A DNA stretch of 64,000 bases. Source: Gyrodactylus bullatarudis. Its lineage: Eukaryota > Platyhelminthes > Monogenea > Gyrodactylidea > Gyrodactylidae. Shown one piece after another: positions 21,921-33,365 of this stretch (position 1 is its first letter; each line of letters begins with the position of its first letter). The position numbers and the translations under genes were made by a program. A model generated the notes under the pieces. It was not told where the DNA came from and made no database searches. It saw only the letters and a program-made list of their open reading frames with translations. The stretch spans positions 405,822-469,821 of the forward strand of contig SSNU01000042.1 in NCBI GenBank assembly GCA_012064415.1. Direction: 5' to 3'.

Positions 21921-24900
21921 TTATTGACAAATACTTTCTTGGACTGTCATAAACTCGAGGGCTGAATTCAACCTTTCTGATCTGCGTAAAAGAAAGAAAA
22001 GTTTAGTAAATACCTTTGGATTGAACAAGGTAAAAATCTCTTACGGTTCAACAAGTTTGCTCTTGATCGCTCGAATGGAAGAGGACAACTTGATGAGACT
22101 GGCGGTGATCTGATCAGTATCATGGGAATTGTTTTTATCACTCTCCGATGTCACTTCAAGATGTTGGCTAATTCTTTTTTCATTGTGATAACTGCGCAGG
22201 CTGATTGCATTCTTCGTCAAAAAGGCATAGATTAGATCAGTGTAGAGACCGAGGTGAACGTTGAGTTGGTCCCCGGTGAATTTCGTCTTGGTGGAAATGC
22301 TGGACACTTCCTCTGCAATGAATGGAAGGAGACAGTTGACCAGCATCTTGAACGGAATGCTACTGCATAGGTGAATGTCTGCATAGGAAGTAAGGATGAA
22401 TGTAATGGGCACTTATTCTCAAGAATAGGTCAGAATGGACTTACATTTGTCCTGTGGAGTGGACTCGACTACTTTTCGTATGAGTTTATGGTCGTTTAGG
22501 GCAAGACTCATGACGAGAGCATGAGTGTATTTTTCTTCCCGGAGAAGTTTAAGACAATTCGAAGGGGTATCGTCAAGGCTGAGACCTCCGCCTGTGGTGA
22601 TATCGAAAAATTTGGTATTTTGGTTTAGAACTGAGAAGGAATTTCTCCGGGAAAAGAGAACTATGGAATCTGTGGTGGAAGCCAGGAATTCATAACCACA
22701 GGGCGAGAATGAGATGCAGGTTGTCTTGGCAGTTGGACGCCACCAACGCTTACTGAACCTATCACCGTCGCCAACACCAGGCAGTGCCATTGAGTTCCTA
22801 ACATCAGAGTTGGCTGACAATGGAATTGTGGGAATGAAACGTTTACGATCAAACACCTCTTGGACTCCACTGAGGGAGAAGTTTATTGTCACAGGGAATC
22901 GTTTGAGTAATATTCCGTCTTCTGCACTATAAAGACAAATGTACTTTCCATGGCCACCAGCCAATAAAAGGTTACCGTTACAGGAATATTCGAGGCTAAG
23001 GAAATGTTGTGCTGTATTGGCAATACGCTTGGCTGAGATGACATCAGTTTCATTGGCTTTGGCACTGACGCCAAGATCAAAACGACCGTCAATAAAGTTG
23101 ATTTCCTTACCAGTATCAAGGTCGAATATTGATATTTGACAGTTGATAAGGCCTAGAGCAGCCTTGTTACTCGTGGGACAAATTGAAGTGCAGATAACTA
23201 AAAAGAGAGATTAATCATCATTTTTATGTTAAAGAGGATAGCAAACTAACTGTCCTGTTGGCAGTTGATGCAATCGGTCATGGTGAGCATATCTGAGGAA
23301 GATTCACTCTTCTCGGCCGAGTCGCCGAGACTCCATAGTCTCAAATTACCGTCCCAGGAGCAGGTGTAGAGAGCCAAGTTTCCATCGCTTTTCTTGGCCA
23401 ATGGCAGAAAGCCAAGGCTGCTAATGGGACCAGTGTGATTTGTAATTGTGGCGAGGAGAAGGGCCGAGTCAAGTGACCAGATAAACCCTTCAAAGAGGCC
23501 GGAGAACTCGCTTGCACTGGCCATGACAAGAGAGCCAGACTGGTCCACAGCCAGTCGGGAGAGTTGAACTTGACGTGAGGGCACTGACATGGTGCGAAAG
23601 TTTCGATATCTACAAGGGTAAAGGATGAGAATTACTTTTTCAAGTCATACGCCCTGACGGTGCCATCGAGACTGGCGCTAAGCAAGACATTTGGCTTATT
23701 TGGCACAAAGATTATTGATTTTACGCCTGCAGTATGGCCAGTGAGCTGGGCCACTGCCTTGCCTGAATGCGCAAGCCAATAGCGAATGTTGAAAGAGGCC
23801 TCTGAGCATGTGGCCAGGAATAGACCGTCAGGGCTAAACACCACCTGTGAGCAGCCAGCTGAGTTTTCATCGTCACACTTGATTTCCAAAAGATAACTTC
23901 CGAGACGCCAGTTGAAAACGGTTACATCTCCAGTATGTTCATTGCCGACGCTGAGAATTTCAGAGCTGTTGCCAGTAACAGCAAAAGATGTAATGGCCCT
24001 CTCCGATTTATCAAGGGAATAGCTTTTGAGTAAATTCATGTCCGGTACGAGGAAGACAAGAACCTGCCCGTTGGTACATCCTAGGAATAGGAGATCTGAC
24101 TTTTTCTGCATACAACAGGCGGACACTTTGATATTATCAATTGGCATAATGTTTCCGTGATTACCGCCCAAGGTGACAAATTTTTTCTTGTTAACATATG
24201 CAAGTGGAGTGTCGTTGTCAGCAGAGAAGGTCTCCAGGCTTATGGAAGCATAGTTAATATAGACCACCCCATCTTCGTCTATACTGACCACGTTCAGGGA
24301 GTTGTAAAGGAAGAAGCAGGCCTTGATAGCTGAACGATGGAGAGAGATTGTAAAGACATATTGATCTTTACGCTTCAAGACGGGAAAGACACGACAATTG
24401 GCGTCTAGATAACCGACGACAAAGGCACTTTAAAGGTACGTGAATAAATTCAGAGATTTACTTGGAATTTTCCGACCAGGAAAGATGAGTGACCTGGGAA
24501 CTTGAGGCTGAATAGGACCTGAGAATGGAGATTGGAGCGTACTCCGCATGTAGTGAGGGTGAAGTATAAATTTTTACAAGATTACCAAGGCCCACAGCAA
24601 TGAAGCTAGAAATTAAATGTAAATAACAAACTCTCCATCTGGGCTAAACTCGAGAAAGTTAACCTTGGTAGGAAACTGGAATGTTGAGAGGACAGATCCG
24701 TTGTAAATTGAAATAAATTTGAGAATACCGTCTGTGGAAAATAGAGGAATAGCAACTTACGCTCATTTACAGCAGCTAAAATGTTACTGTTTGGCGAAAT
24801 TGCAAGAAAAGACAAGTCGTAATTTGAGTTGGCATCAATTGTAAAAGTTTCATCACTATTAATAATTGGGGTTAAAAAAGGACTATTCACTTACTTGGTC

Positions 24901-25052
24901 AAATTAAAGACATTGAGGAAGTTACAAGAGGGTACAATGAGGTATTTTGAGCAATTTGAGAAGATTAAATTTCCTTTGCGGTACTTACTCCCAAATACTC
25001 TACTGAACTGGCAAGATTAAGAATTTTATCAAACCTTGTAATCCAACTTCAT
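21921..25052 (-). CDS. PWP2: PWP2/UTP1 WD40 protein of the small-subunit processome
   Basis: Ten exons: 25052-25035, 25007-24895, 24855-24761, 24731-24632, 24605-24462, 24427-23636, 23609-23251, 23197-22445, 22378-22045 and 21981-21921. They give 922 residues, the usual PWP2 length. PWP2 is a tandem-WD40 component of the UTP-B subcomplex, needed for early 18S pre-rRNA processing in the nucleolus. Evidence includes the N terminus MKLDYKFSRVFGSKYRKGNL, WD repeats such as GHTAGVKSIIFVPN and SLDGTVRAYDLKKYRNFRTM (the YRNFRT signature), LYTCSWDGNLRLWSL, and the C-terminal helical segment ending the family. Six introns are 26-39 nt (27, 39, 29, 26, 34, 26). The stop codon TAA lies inside a possible poly(A) signal (21920-21925). 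Confidence 0.93.
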
Positions 25053-25143
25053 GCTTTTTGGAATTGTAACATTAACAGATTAAAACAAATCAGATGACTA
25101 ATTCACTAATTTAATTTGTTATCTTGTGGTGCACTTACGAGAG
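25053..25143. promoter_or_regulatory. Compact bidirectional promoter, PWP2 / myotubularin
   Basis: Only 91 bp separate the two start codons (PWP2 ATG at 25052 on minus, myotubularin ATG at 25144 on plus), so both genes must initiate from this segment or from within each other. It is AT-rich. A TTAACAGATTAAAACAAAT tract and a TTAATTTGTTATCTTG tract are present, but no canonical TATA box can be assigned. Confidence 0.65.
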
Positions 25144-28100
25144 ATGGATCCGGGTCCGACGAAGGTAAATTAGTTGTAAACTCTTTCATGGTGGTTTAGA
25201 TTGAAAATGTCATCTATCTGGACTATTTTGAGGGTGACTCTCAAATACTAGGAACTCTGCATCTCTCGGTAGACTATATTCTCTTCATTTCCGATACGCC
25301 AAACGCTAAAAAGCATGAATACTGGCTGAAAAAATGTCTAATTAGTAGTGTTGTCAAGGTGAAAAATACTCTAAAGGGCCTATCTAAATTGGTGATCAAG
25401 TCGAAAAACTTTAAAGTTTTCTCTTTTGTGATAGAAAAAGAAAAGGAATTAGATGACATTTACCAATCATTACTGCAACACACTCTGCCTAGTTTGTTAT
25501 TCCCTTTTTACTAAATTTTTCTTTAGAGTCTTTCAATAATCTTCCCTGTTTTAAAACTAAAAGAACCTCGCATGATAACGAGAGCCTTGAGGAAATTTCC
25601 CTTGCTGAAGAATACCGGTCCATGGGATTGCCTTCTGACAAGTGGAAATTGTGCGAATTAAACACCAACTACAAATTGTGTGACAGTTATCCAGAGCAAC
25701 TATATGTTCCTGAATGTTCACTCGATTCAACCATTATGGGAAGTGCAAACTTTCGGTCCAAAAGAAGATTTCCCGTCTTGACATATCTCCATCCCAATAT
25801 GAGTGTAAGTCAATTTTCAAAATTTTCCCTGTTGATTAATCGTCTACATTGGACAGGAAACCCAAACTTTACGCCATTAAGATGAGTTACATGTGTTCTT
25901 AATCTATTTGCTTATTCGATGGAGAAAAAATCCTCTTGAATTATTATTGTATGTTCTGATAGTTATTTAGTTGGGTTAATTCCAAAGCCAGCCCCATTCT
26001 AGAAATTTTTTCTCAGATGTAGCCCCAAATTTTTCCAAAATTAACCCCATACTAATTTAGTTCATCGAATTCTGAAATTTTCAATTTTTTTGAAATGTTA
26101 ATATTATTTGTTCATCATCTCAATTAACAATTAAAAACAGGTTGCTCATATTTCTTCATTAAACTTTTTGAAAATTTTTCTTCGATCTTCATCTTCTTTT
26201 CACATCCCTAAGTCTTATTCTTAATTTACGTGGTCGGCCTATTTTCTTCTTTGCTTCAAGGTCTAGCAAACATTACTATCTTTATAAACGATGCATTCAG
26301 TTGAGAATAATTTGAGACAAATATTTGAAAAAAGTTGAAAATTTCAGAATTCGAATTAACTCTATTTAGTTAACGCTTCTCTTAATTCATAACCTGAGGA
26401 TTTTAATTCGTTTTAAACAATTTTAAGGAACAACAGTGAAATTTTTGAGTTTTTATTTTTTTTCTAGAGTTCCCTCTGTCGATGTAGCCAGCCAAATGTT
26501 GGTCTAAACGGCAAAAGTATTGACGATCAAGTACTTTTTGAACAGATCAACTCAGTGAATACTGAGAAATGCCTCAACGGGAAATTGTCAGTAGTTGATT
26601 CTCGCCCACAAATTAATGCCATCACAAATAGAGCTTTGGGCAAGGGCCATGAAGATGAGACCATCTACAAGAATATTCATTTTCAATTTTTCAACATTGA
26701 AAATATCCACGTTGTCAGGAAGGACTTTGAGAGGTTCCTCGAGACCATCCAAAATGAAAACATCTCCCTCGCCGACTATGGCCAGAGTGTTGACAAGTCG
26801 AATTGGTTCAAGCATCTTCGGCTTATCCTTGACGCCTCGTATTATGTTGCCCACACTTTGGAATCGGGCAATTCTGTCATTGTTCATTGCTCGGATGGTT
26901 GGGATCGTACTTCTCAAGTTGTCTCCTTAGCCCAGGTCATCCTGGATCCAAGGTATCGTACACTAACCGGATTTCTAAGTCTAATCGAAAAGGATTGGGT
27001 CTCGTTTGGCTACAAGTTCCTCGATAGATCTGGTCTTGTCTCCTCCACTGACCCAAAGGATACAAGTCCCATTTTTATGCAATGGCTTGAATGTGTCCAC
27101 CATCTACTCACCCATTGTCCAGATAAGTTTCAGTTCAATGATGACCTACTAATCGCCATTAACGATGCATACTACTCGGCCTCCTTTGGCAACTTTATCT
27201 ACAATTCGGAAAAGGCTAGAAAGGATCTTAAGTGAGTTCTTGCCTACCACTATTCATCTCCTATTCAGAATCAAATGTAATTCTAATTGCATTTTTATTG
27301 CAGTTTAAAAGACAAGACAGCATGTTTGTGGTCGAAAATCCTCAAGAATCGTGAATCATACCTGAATCCGTATTATGATTGCGTTGTAAAGTACAAGATT
27401 CTGCCAGACAGCAAGATTACACGTCCCTTTACAGACCTCCTGCAAAAGAATGTCCTTAGACCGCAGTTCTTCCAATTGTGGAAAAGTCTCTACCTGAGAC
27501 AGGCCTGGAGACTAACGCCCTCCTCGAAAGTTCTCGAGAATAACATGAGAAATTGGCTGTCGGCCATAAATTATTCTCATGATTACATTAATCATCTTTT
27601 GGTTAAAATCTACCGGGAATGTCAGAGAAAGGGCCTGCCCTTTGAGCAGTATGTTAATCTCGATCAGATCATTGCCCAGTGTTCACCGCCAGAGCCAAAG
27701 CTTACCTCAAAAAGTTCTGATAGCTTATCTCTTTGCGAATTAGTTGGTTTCTCTTACATAACTCTTTTCAACATGTATCAAATAGAAAATTTTGGTTGAG
27801 CCAATGTAGAATTTGAGAACTATTGCAATCTTGAAATTGCTTTGTATATACATGCTGGCTTTCACATTAAATCCCCATGGAACCACTTCAATTTTAATGC
27901 ATTTCCCATATTATATTATTATTGTTATTATTATTACAGACAACTGGAATCAAATTGGTGTCTTCTACCCTGTTGTCGGACGGTGAGAACCTCGACGAGT
28001 CCAAGAATGAATCGGACACTGAGGATGATGATGATGAAGAGGACTTTGTCATGGAACTTTTGGAGAATGTCTCCAAGAGACTGTTTGACGTTGACTTTGA

Positions 28101-28516
28101 AAGGAGGGAGACCAATCTTGAATTTAAAAAGATTTACCTCCTCAAGGATATTGAGAGAAGGGCTCAACTGACTCCTGACTCAGGGGAAATGGTGAATACC
28201 TATCCAAAGGATTGGCAAATGACTGTTGTATCCACAAGTGTTTGTCCAGGCTTTAGTTGTGGAGTGATGCTCGGTCTGAGTTATCGTAAAGTAAGTTTAT
28301 GCCTGACCAATCAAATCTTACCACTGATTTTTTTCCATTTCCCACACACAATCAAAGATTTATTTTTTATAGGGTTATTGTCATGCTTGTGGAAAGGTGT
28401 TTTGTAAGAGATGTCTTAAGCTTGTTAATGATTACAAGTATTGTTATACTTGCCGGGATAATATGTCACCCGCCCATCAGTACAGAGAGAATGATTCAAG
28501 CCTGATTAATCTGTGA
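25144..28516 (+). CDS. Myotubularin-related phosphoinositide 3-phosphatase with C-terminal FYVE-like finger
   Basis: Exons 25144-25164, 25200-25491, 25527-25804, 26468-27231, 27304-27742, 27940-28290 and 28373-28516 give about 762 residues. It removes the 3-phosphate from PI3P and PI(3,5)P2 on endosomal membranes. An N-terminal PH-GRAM domain (YLDYFEGDSQILGTLHLSVD) is followed by RSKRRFPVLTY, SRPQINAITNRALGKG and the catalytic loop HCSDGWDRTSQ (CX5R, Cys and Arg intact, so active), then IEKDWVSFGYKF. It resembles MTMR6/7/8. After an acidic stretch the last exons hold a FYVE-like finger: CPGFSC, then RKGYCHACGKVFCKRC and YCYTC. Introns 1 and 2 are 35 nt each. The exon 5 end (weak donor GTTGGT) was chosen for phase and is the least certain boundary. 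AATAAA lies at 28567. Confidence 0.9.
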
Positions 28517-28566
28517 TTACCTCACTTCCAACCGACCTCATTTTTACATATTTTGATATTTCCTTT

Positions 28567-28572
28567 AATAAA
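28567..28572 (+). terminator. Poly(A) signal of the myotubularin gene
   Basis: AATAAA lies 50 bp after the stop codon. The convergent PSMG1-like gene uses an AATAAA on the other strand (28725-28730), eight bases past its stop. Confidence 0.6.
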
Positions 28573-28737
28573 ATTGATTTTGATTCAAACTTACTGCATT
28601 AGCTAACTACTATTTCATGCCGAAAATGAGACAAAATCAGAACAAACCAGTTTATAAATTCAACTACTTTCTAGCAACCAATACTGTAGTATAAGCAAAT
28701 GTTGAAGAATTGAATTGAAATGATTTTATTAATAGTA

Positions 28738-29460
28738 TCAAATGTACATTTGCTCTAACCTCTTACTGTTATTGCCAACCAGACATTCTATCAATGAAGA
28801 GTCTTGTGAGTAGCAATTCTGCTTCTTAGGTGAGAACAAACCAACAAGACTATCATCAAATTTACCCAGAGCTTCCCGAATGATTTCAAAAAACCTCTGA
28901 ATAGTTGAATCTAGGTAGTAGGGATAATTGTTTGTCGTGTAAAAGAGAGTGCCTATTTCACAGGAGACATTAGCGAAGACGCACTGAATCTTCAAGGCGG
29001 CAGACAAACCAGTTATGCACTCAGAGTTGGGCAAAGGATCTTGTTTTTTACAGAGATACTTCAGAGTGGGTTCTATTATCTGATCTTGGTCACATTTGAT
29101 GCTCTTTTCATTAAGAATCAAGACAGACTTGCAAACTCTTAGGATGGGAAGCAGTGTTTTTGCAATAACTGCACTTTCTGGGTTATTTCCCTCAAAGCGT
29201 CGATTTGATGATGAGCAGACTAAATTATCTCCATTAAACTGATAAAATTCTAGCACGGATTCATGAAAATTGACTGTGAAAAGGGGAGTATTGAGAGGTT
29301 CAATGTGGTTCTTGAAAAATGCCTTGGCAATGTTCCCGAGGAAGAAGAAAATATTATGAAATATTTTCTCTAAAGGAAGGCTTGGAATTATTTCTACTTG
29401 GATTTCAGTGGCACTCTCATCATCAGACGATTCACATTCATAGTTAAGGGGCACAAGCAT
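28738..29460 (-). CDS. PSMG1: PSMG1 (PAC1)-like proteasome assembly chaperone
   Basis: A single open frame of 240 residues. It begins with a short acidic stretch, then a segment like IFHNIFFFLGNIAKAFFKNH that aligns by eye with the FIIAIGNNAVAFLSSF strand-helix of PSMG1. Further on, ITGLSAALKIQCVFANVS resembles the LPAAVLSYCQVWKIPA region, and the C terminus ends NNSKRLEQMYI; the C-terminal HbYX-like or IYT tail is used by the chaperone to contact the proteasome alpha ring. PSMG1-PSMG2 promotes assembly of the alpha ring of the 20S proteasome. Similarity is modest and the assignment rests on these blocks and on length. It lies head-to-tail with MPI, 245 bp downstream. Confidence 0.55.
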   Translation of the reverse strand: MLVPLNYECESSDDESATEIQVEIIPSLPLEKIFHNIFFFLGNIAKAFFKNHIEPLNTPLFTVNFHESVLEFYQFNGDNLVCSSSNRRFEGNNPESAVIAKTLLPILRVCKSVLILNEKSIKCDQDQIIEPTLKYLCKKQDPLPNSECITGLSAALKIQCVFANVSCEIGTLFYTTNNYPYYLDSTIQRFFEIIREALGKFDDSLVGLFSPKKQNCYSQDSSLIECLVGNNSKRLEQMYI

Positions 29461-29705
29461 ACCGAATGTGAATTATTTAATATTTTTTTCAAAAAATACA
29501 ATAGTTTTAAGAAATTTTCAAATAAAATTCTGATTTTGTGTAAATTATTTGAACGTGACTTCTTGAATTCACAGTCTGAATTTCAGACTGAATTATTCAG
29601 GTCACCTGAATCAGGTGAATCGAGTCGAGTAACTTATATGGGTCTTAATAAGGGAAGATTCAAAATTAAAAATATACTTTTACTCTAAATGAAATAATAC
29701 AATCT

Positions 29706-31172
29706 CTATACAGATTTAGTTTGATTTGAAGTGGCTCTGTAAAACAACATTTTCTTTTGGTTCTCAGTCACACACACACAAACTTCCTCCATTGCTCGAG
29801 AAAAAATTATTGTTCCTTGAGTAAAATCCCTAAAAATCTTTATAATGTGATTTACATTTTGATATCTTCCGATTCATTTTCAAAGGTTCCAGCTCCCTCG
29901 AGTACAATGATGAAGCTGGCACTTCCAATAGGATTCAATCGAAACGATCCAACAAAGTCAGTTGTCTAAATGAATGAACTAAGAATTCCTTACTTCAAAG
30001 CTTTCAACGACAAACTCTTCCAAGCCGACGTTATATCGCCGTTGAATGATGCATTTATCAGCTGACGCTGTCTTCAAATTGTCCATTTCCACTATAACTC
30101 TGTATGATTCAACATTTTCGTAGCCAAAATCCATAACCTTGAGCAGAGTTTCACAATCCTTGAACTTTGTAGTGAGCCCAGCTCTGATGACATTATCAGA
30201 ACAAGCCATACACTCTACACAGTCCCCTGACAAGTAGGCATGGATCGTTTTAGCTTTGAGAAAGACTCCTTCATGCGGATCCAAGAGTATGTAATTCAAG
30301 AATAATCCGACAATGCAGCCAACATCACTCTCCCCATGGTTCAAGATGAGAACATTGAAGACATGGAAAATTTCCTGAACTGAGACATCTGTTGGTTTAT
30401 TCACTTCAATTGTATGGTCGTAGGTTTTAATGAACTCTTTGAGACCTTTGGTTACACTTTTAATCTGAAAAAGGTTAACTTGAAATTATCCGACCTGATC
30501 TGGAGACATTTGGAAGAAGCCTGCAAAAAGCTTTTTGATAAGCTCCATTGAGTTTTCGTCCTCTGCAAAGCAATCGTAGTTCAATCTCCTAAACAGATCC
30601 GTATCAATACACGATTGAAGAGGATGTAAATCTTGAAAGAGAGGATAACTAGCAAACAAAAAAATTACGCGTTAAAATGAATGAAATTGCTTTGTAATTG
30701 CGAAGACCGATAAGAGCTTCGAACTTGGTGAGAGCTACTGCCATTTCTGGCTTGTGATTAGCATCTCTGTATATTTTTGGTTGTGCTTGGTTGAGCTGTT
30801 CAGCTTCAGTCTCAAAATTAATATAAATAAAACTTTACCTTGTTGGGATGAACTTGAATCGAAAGAGGCTTCGATATCGAGAGAATTTTAAATAAGAACG
30901 GCAATGGAGCTGTCTCAAAATCCTTAGCACAGCCAAGAAAACTAGGGTTTGCTTGAAGAAATTCGTTAATATTAATTTTTTTGTCCTTTTCAAGGATATC
31001 ACAAGAGCCTGATGTATGCGTGCCCATCCAGAGCTATGAGAATTAGAGGAATATTAATCACTTCAGCATAGGGAACATTTGAATAGGGACTATCGACTAG
31101 TTTGTAGATGAAAGAGTCACTTCCTTTCTTTCCCCAATCATAATTTTTTATCGAACCAAAGGCTTGCTTCAT
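29706..31172 (-). CDS. MPI: Mannose-6-phosphate isomerase
   Basis: Seven exons: 31172-31062, 31033-30839, 30810-30669, 30631-30495, 30464-29994, 29965-29856 and 29829-29706. They encode 429 residues, close to the human enzyme. MPI interconverts fructose-6-phosphate and mannose-6-phosphate in the cytosol, feeding glycosylation; it is a zinc enzyme of the cupin fold. Visible blocks are [42 protein letters not shown] (metal ligands Gln and His), [13 protein letters not shown] (Glu ligand), [32 protein letters not shown] (His ligand and active-site Arg), and a C-terminal cupin ending QKKMLFYRA. All six introns are ultrashort: 28, 28, 37, 30, 28 and 26 nt. The reading frame and the conserved blocks survive only if all are removed. 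Confidence 0.95.
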
Positions 31173-31628
31173 CAGTTTTTTTTAATAAAAATTAATCAAT
31201 TTAATTTATAAAATTGTTCTTACCAAAGAAGTAGTGAATTGATTAATATAAACAAAGAAATTTCTCAAAATGTCTTTCCTGATTTGTTTGAAAAATAGCT
31301 AGTTTTACCGTTTTGAGTTTGAAATTAATTATAGCTTATATAGTTTTAACTTAGTTTATATAACATCTACTTATAAGTATAATGAAATAAAAATTGTCTT
31401 TGAAAACAGTCATTACATCTACATTGGCCTTTTCAGTCAGGTTTTTGCTAAAAATCAAGGTTCTGATTAAGTTCATGAATTCAAACTCAGTCAGTTGCGA
31501 ACATTAATGGCCACCGTACGATAATGTAATATGATTGGACTACAAATTGGAGGCTACGACTTGAGTTACATTACAAGATTTAAGAATGTTTAACTCGGAT
31601 CAGAAAAAATAAGAAATGTATTCAAAAA

Positions 31629-32514
31629 TTACAATGTACAATACGTGTGATTATTACAATTTATGCAATTCAAATATAAAAATAAAATGCCTAGCTCTAA
31701 TATATGATAGAAATCATTCCCTGGAAATCTGACTGAAAACTTACTTTTAATTTTACAACATTCAATAGTTTGGCCTTCTCCAGTTATGGTGGCAATTACT
31801 GCACTAGCTTTTATTGACTGAGTAAAGCACCTGTTTTGCTGGAACAAGAATGATCATTAAAAATAGTAAAATTACTGCTGTAAAAATAAACCGGATGCAA
31901 CCACGTTGTTTGCATAAGTTTGAGCATTCCTCCATACTAGCAGCTGGATCGTTATTGTTGTGAGGAAAATGACCGCTAACTCTATCGTATAGAACGCCGT
32001 GATAGAGATTGCTTGGACACCAAGTGTCCACTCTAAAGGACCTCTTGTGGCATTCGTTTGCTGATTTCTCGATCAAAGTCAAAACCTGAGGAACTATGAT
32101 GGTAGAAGATTTTATAATCTATCAAATATTCACTCATGATATTTCAAGCTTACCACAACAGGTGTATGCATACATGGTTTTACCCTGAAGAGCAGGAATC
32201 GACGGACTGAGACTTGTTACAATAGAACAGTTACTGCTACCCGATTTGAATTGATAGCAGTGATACTGATCACATTTCCTGACACAATCTTCATACTCGG
32301 TATTTGGAAATACATAATCGGCATATTCGATAAGAATAGATTGTGATTGAATCCTAAAGAGATTGGTTTTACAATTTGTAAAGAAGTTGAATTCTTTGGC
32401 TGCGCATCCAGCTCGGGGCCATGAGAATTCAGGCAGATTGATTATCTGAGCAATTGACAACTCAAATAACATCAACAAGAGACACCAACGCATTTTAGTC
32501 TTAGAAGAAGTCAA
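31629..32514 (-). CDS. Secreted 8-Cys PAN-like protein, two modules (family copy A)
   Basis: Exons 32514-32154, 32093-31876 and 31838-31629 give 262 residues. The signal peptide is MRWCLLLMLFELSIAQ (start at 32514, or the internal Met at 32493). Module 1 is in exon 1: C-x10-C near GCAAKEFNFFTNC, then CVRKCDQYHC, NCSIV and TCC. Module 2 spans exons 2-3: ECHKRSFRVDTWC, ECSNLCKQRGC, then CFTQ and ECC. The C-x3-C-x4-C core resembles PAN/apple domains, which bind proteins or carbohydrate. No membrane anchor is certain, but the readthrough C terminus contains a hydrophobic stretch (ILELGILFLYLNC). Copies B-G lie downstream on the same strand. Function unknown. Confidence 0.75.
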
Positions 32515-33365
32515 GATTTCTTGAGATATTTATGGAACATTTCAGCAATTTGATTGGACGAAGAAATTTTCCACTCGTTATTATTATTAAATTAAATTAT
32601 TGGACGTAACGAAGGATTAATTTCTGTAAATCAACCCCCTCCCCCGAATTGCATTGAAGGAAGTCGAAAAAAATATTTCTTGATTTACTTTTTGATAAAC
32701 TGATTCTTGTGTAAAGTTATTTTTTGCAATTCACAAAGAACCAAAGCAGCACAAATGCCACGAACGGGACTTGAATAAACTTATGTTCTTTGACCTGATA
32801 TTTCAGGGTCAAATTTGGCATCATTCGAAAGAGCGTAAAAGTTCTAAAATTTTTGCAATTCAGCATCTTTTATACGTCGTTGTAACTTATCAATTTATCT
32901 GTATTATTTTAGTCCTTCATTGAGCATCTGAAGATATATAATACAAGAAACGCATATCCTGCAACTCTCTTGTGTAGCACAGAAACTACGATAGATTAAT
33001 TTTGCGTTTCCTCCAACAAAGTTGCAACCTTTTTTTTGAAATTAAAACATGTTTAAAATACACAAAGAGTGTTCATTGCAATCTCTTCTAATGGATCTAA
33101 TGATCAAGTCTTTGGTCTGATTTAGCATAGAGACAAATTTCTTCACAATCTCAGACCTAATCTCAAATTTTTTATACGTGAATACCTCCATAGAAGAAAT
33201 GCAAAAGGGTCTTGTACCAATCCGATTGAAATAAATACGATAAAGACTTGCTATCTAAACTAAAGGTAAATTTTTGCTACTTAAGTAAGTAAAAGACAAA
33301 ATTACAAAAAAAAATTTTTTAATTCATTTACAAAGGCATCCTAAGCTTATGCAAATTATAATTAG
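32515..33365. other. Intergenic spacer between family copies B and A
   Basis: About 0.85 kb of AT-rich DNA with no exon or recognised repeat. It should hold the promoter of copy A (minus strand). Confidence 0.4.

Noticed and set aside
25160..25192. Minus-strand start MKEFTTNLPSSDPDPSL followed by a donor, as an alternative first exon of PWP2
   Set aside because: It overlaps the myotubularin first exon, and the ATG at 25052 followed by a 27-nt intron gives the conserved PWP2 N terminus directly.
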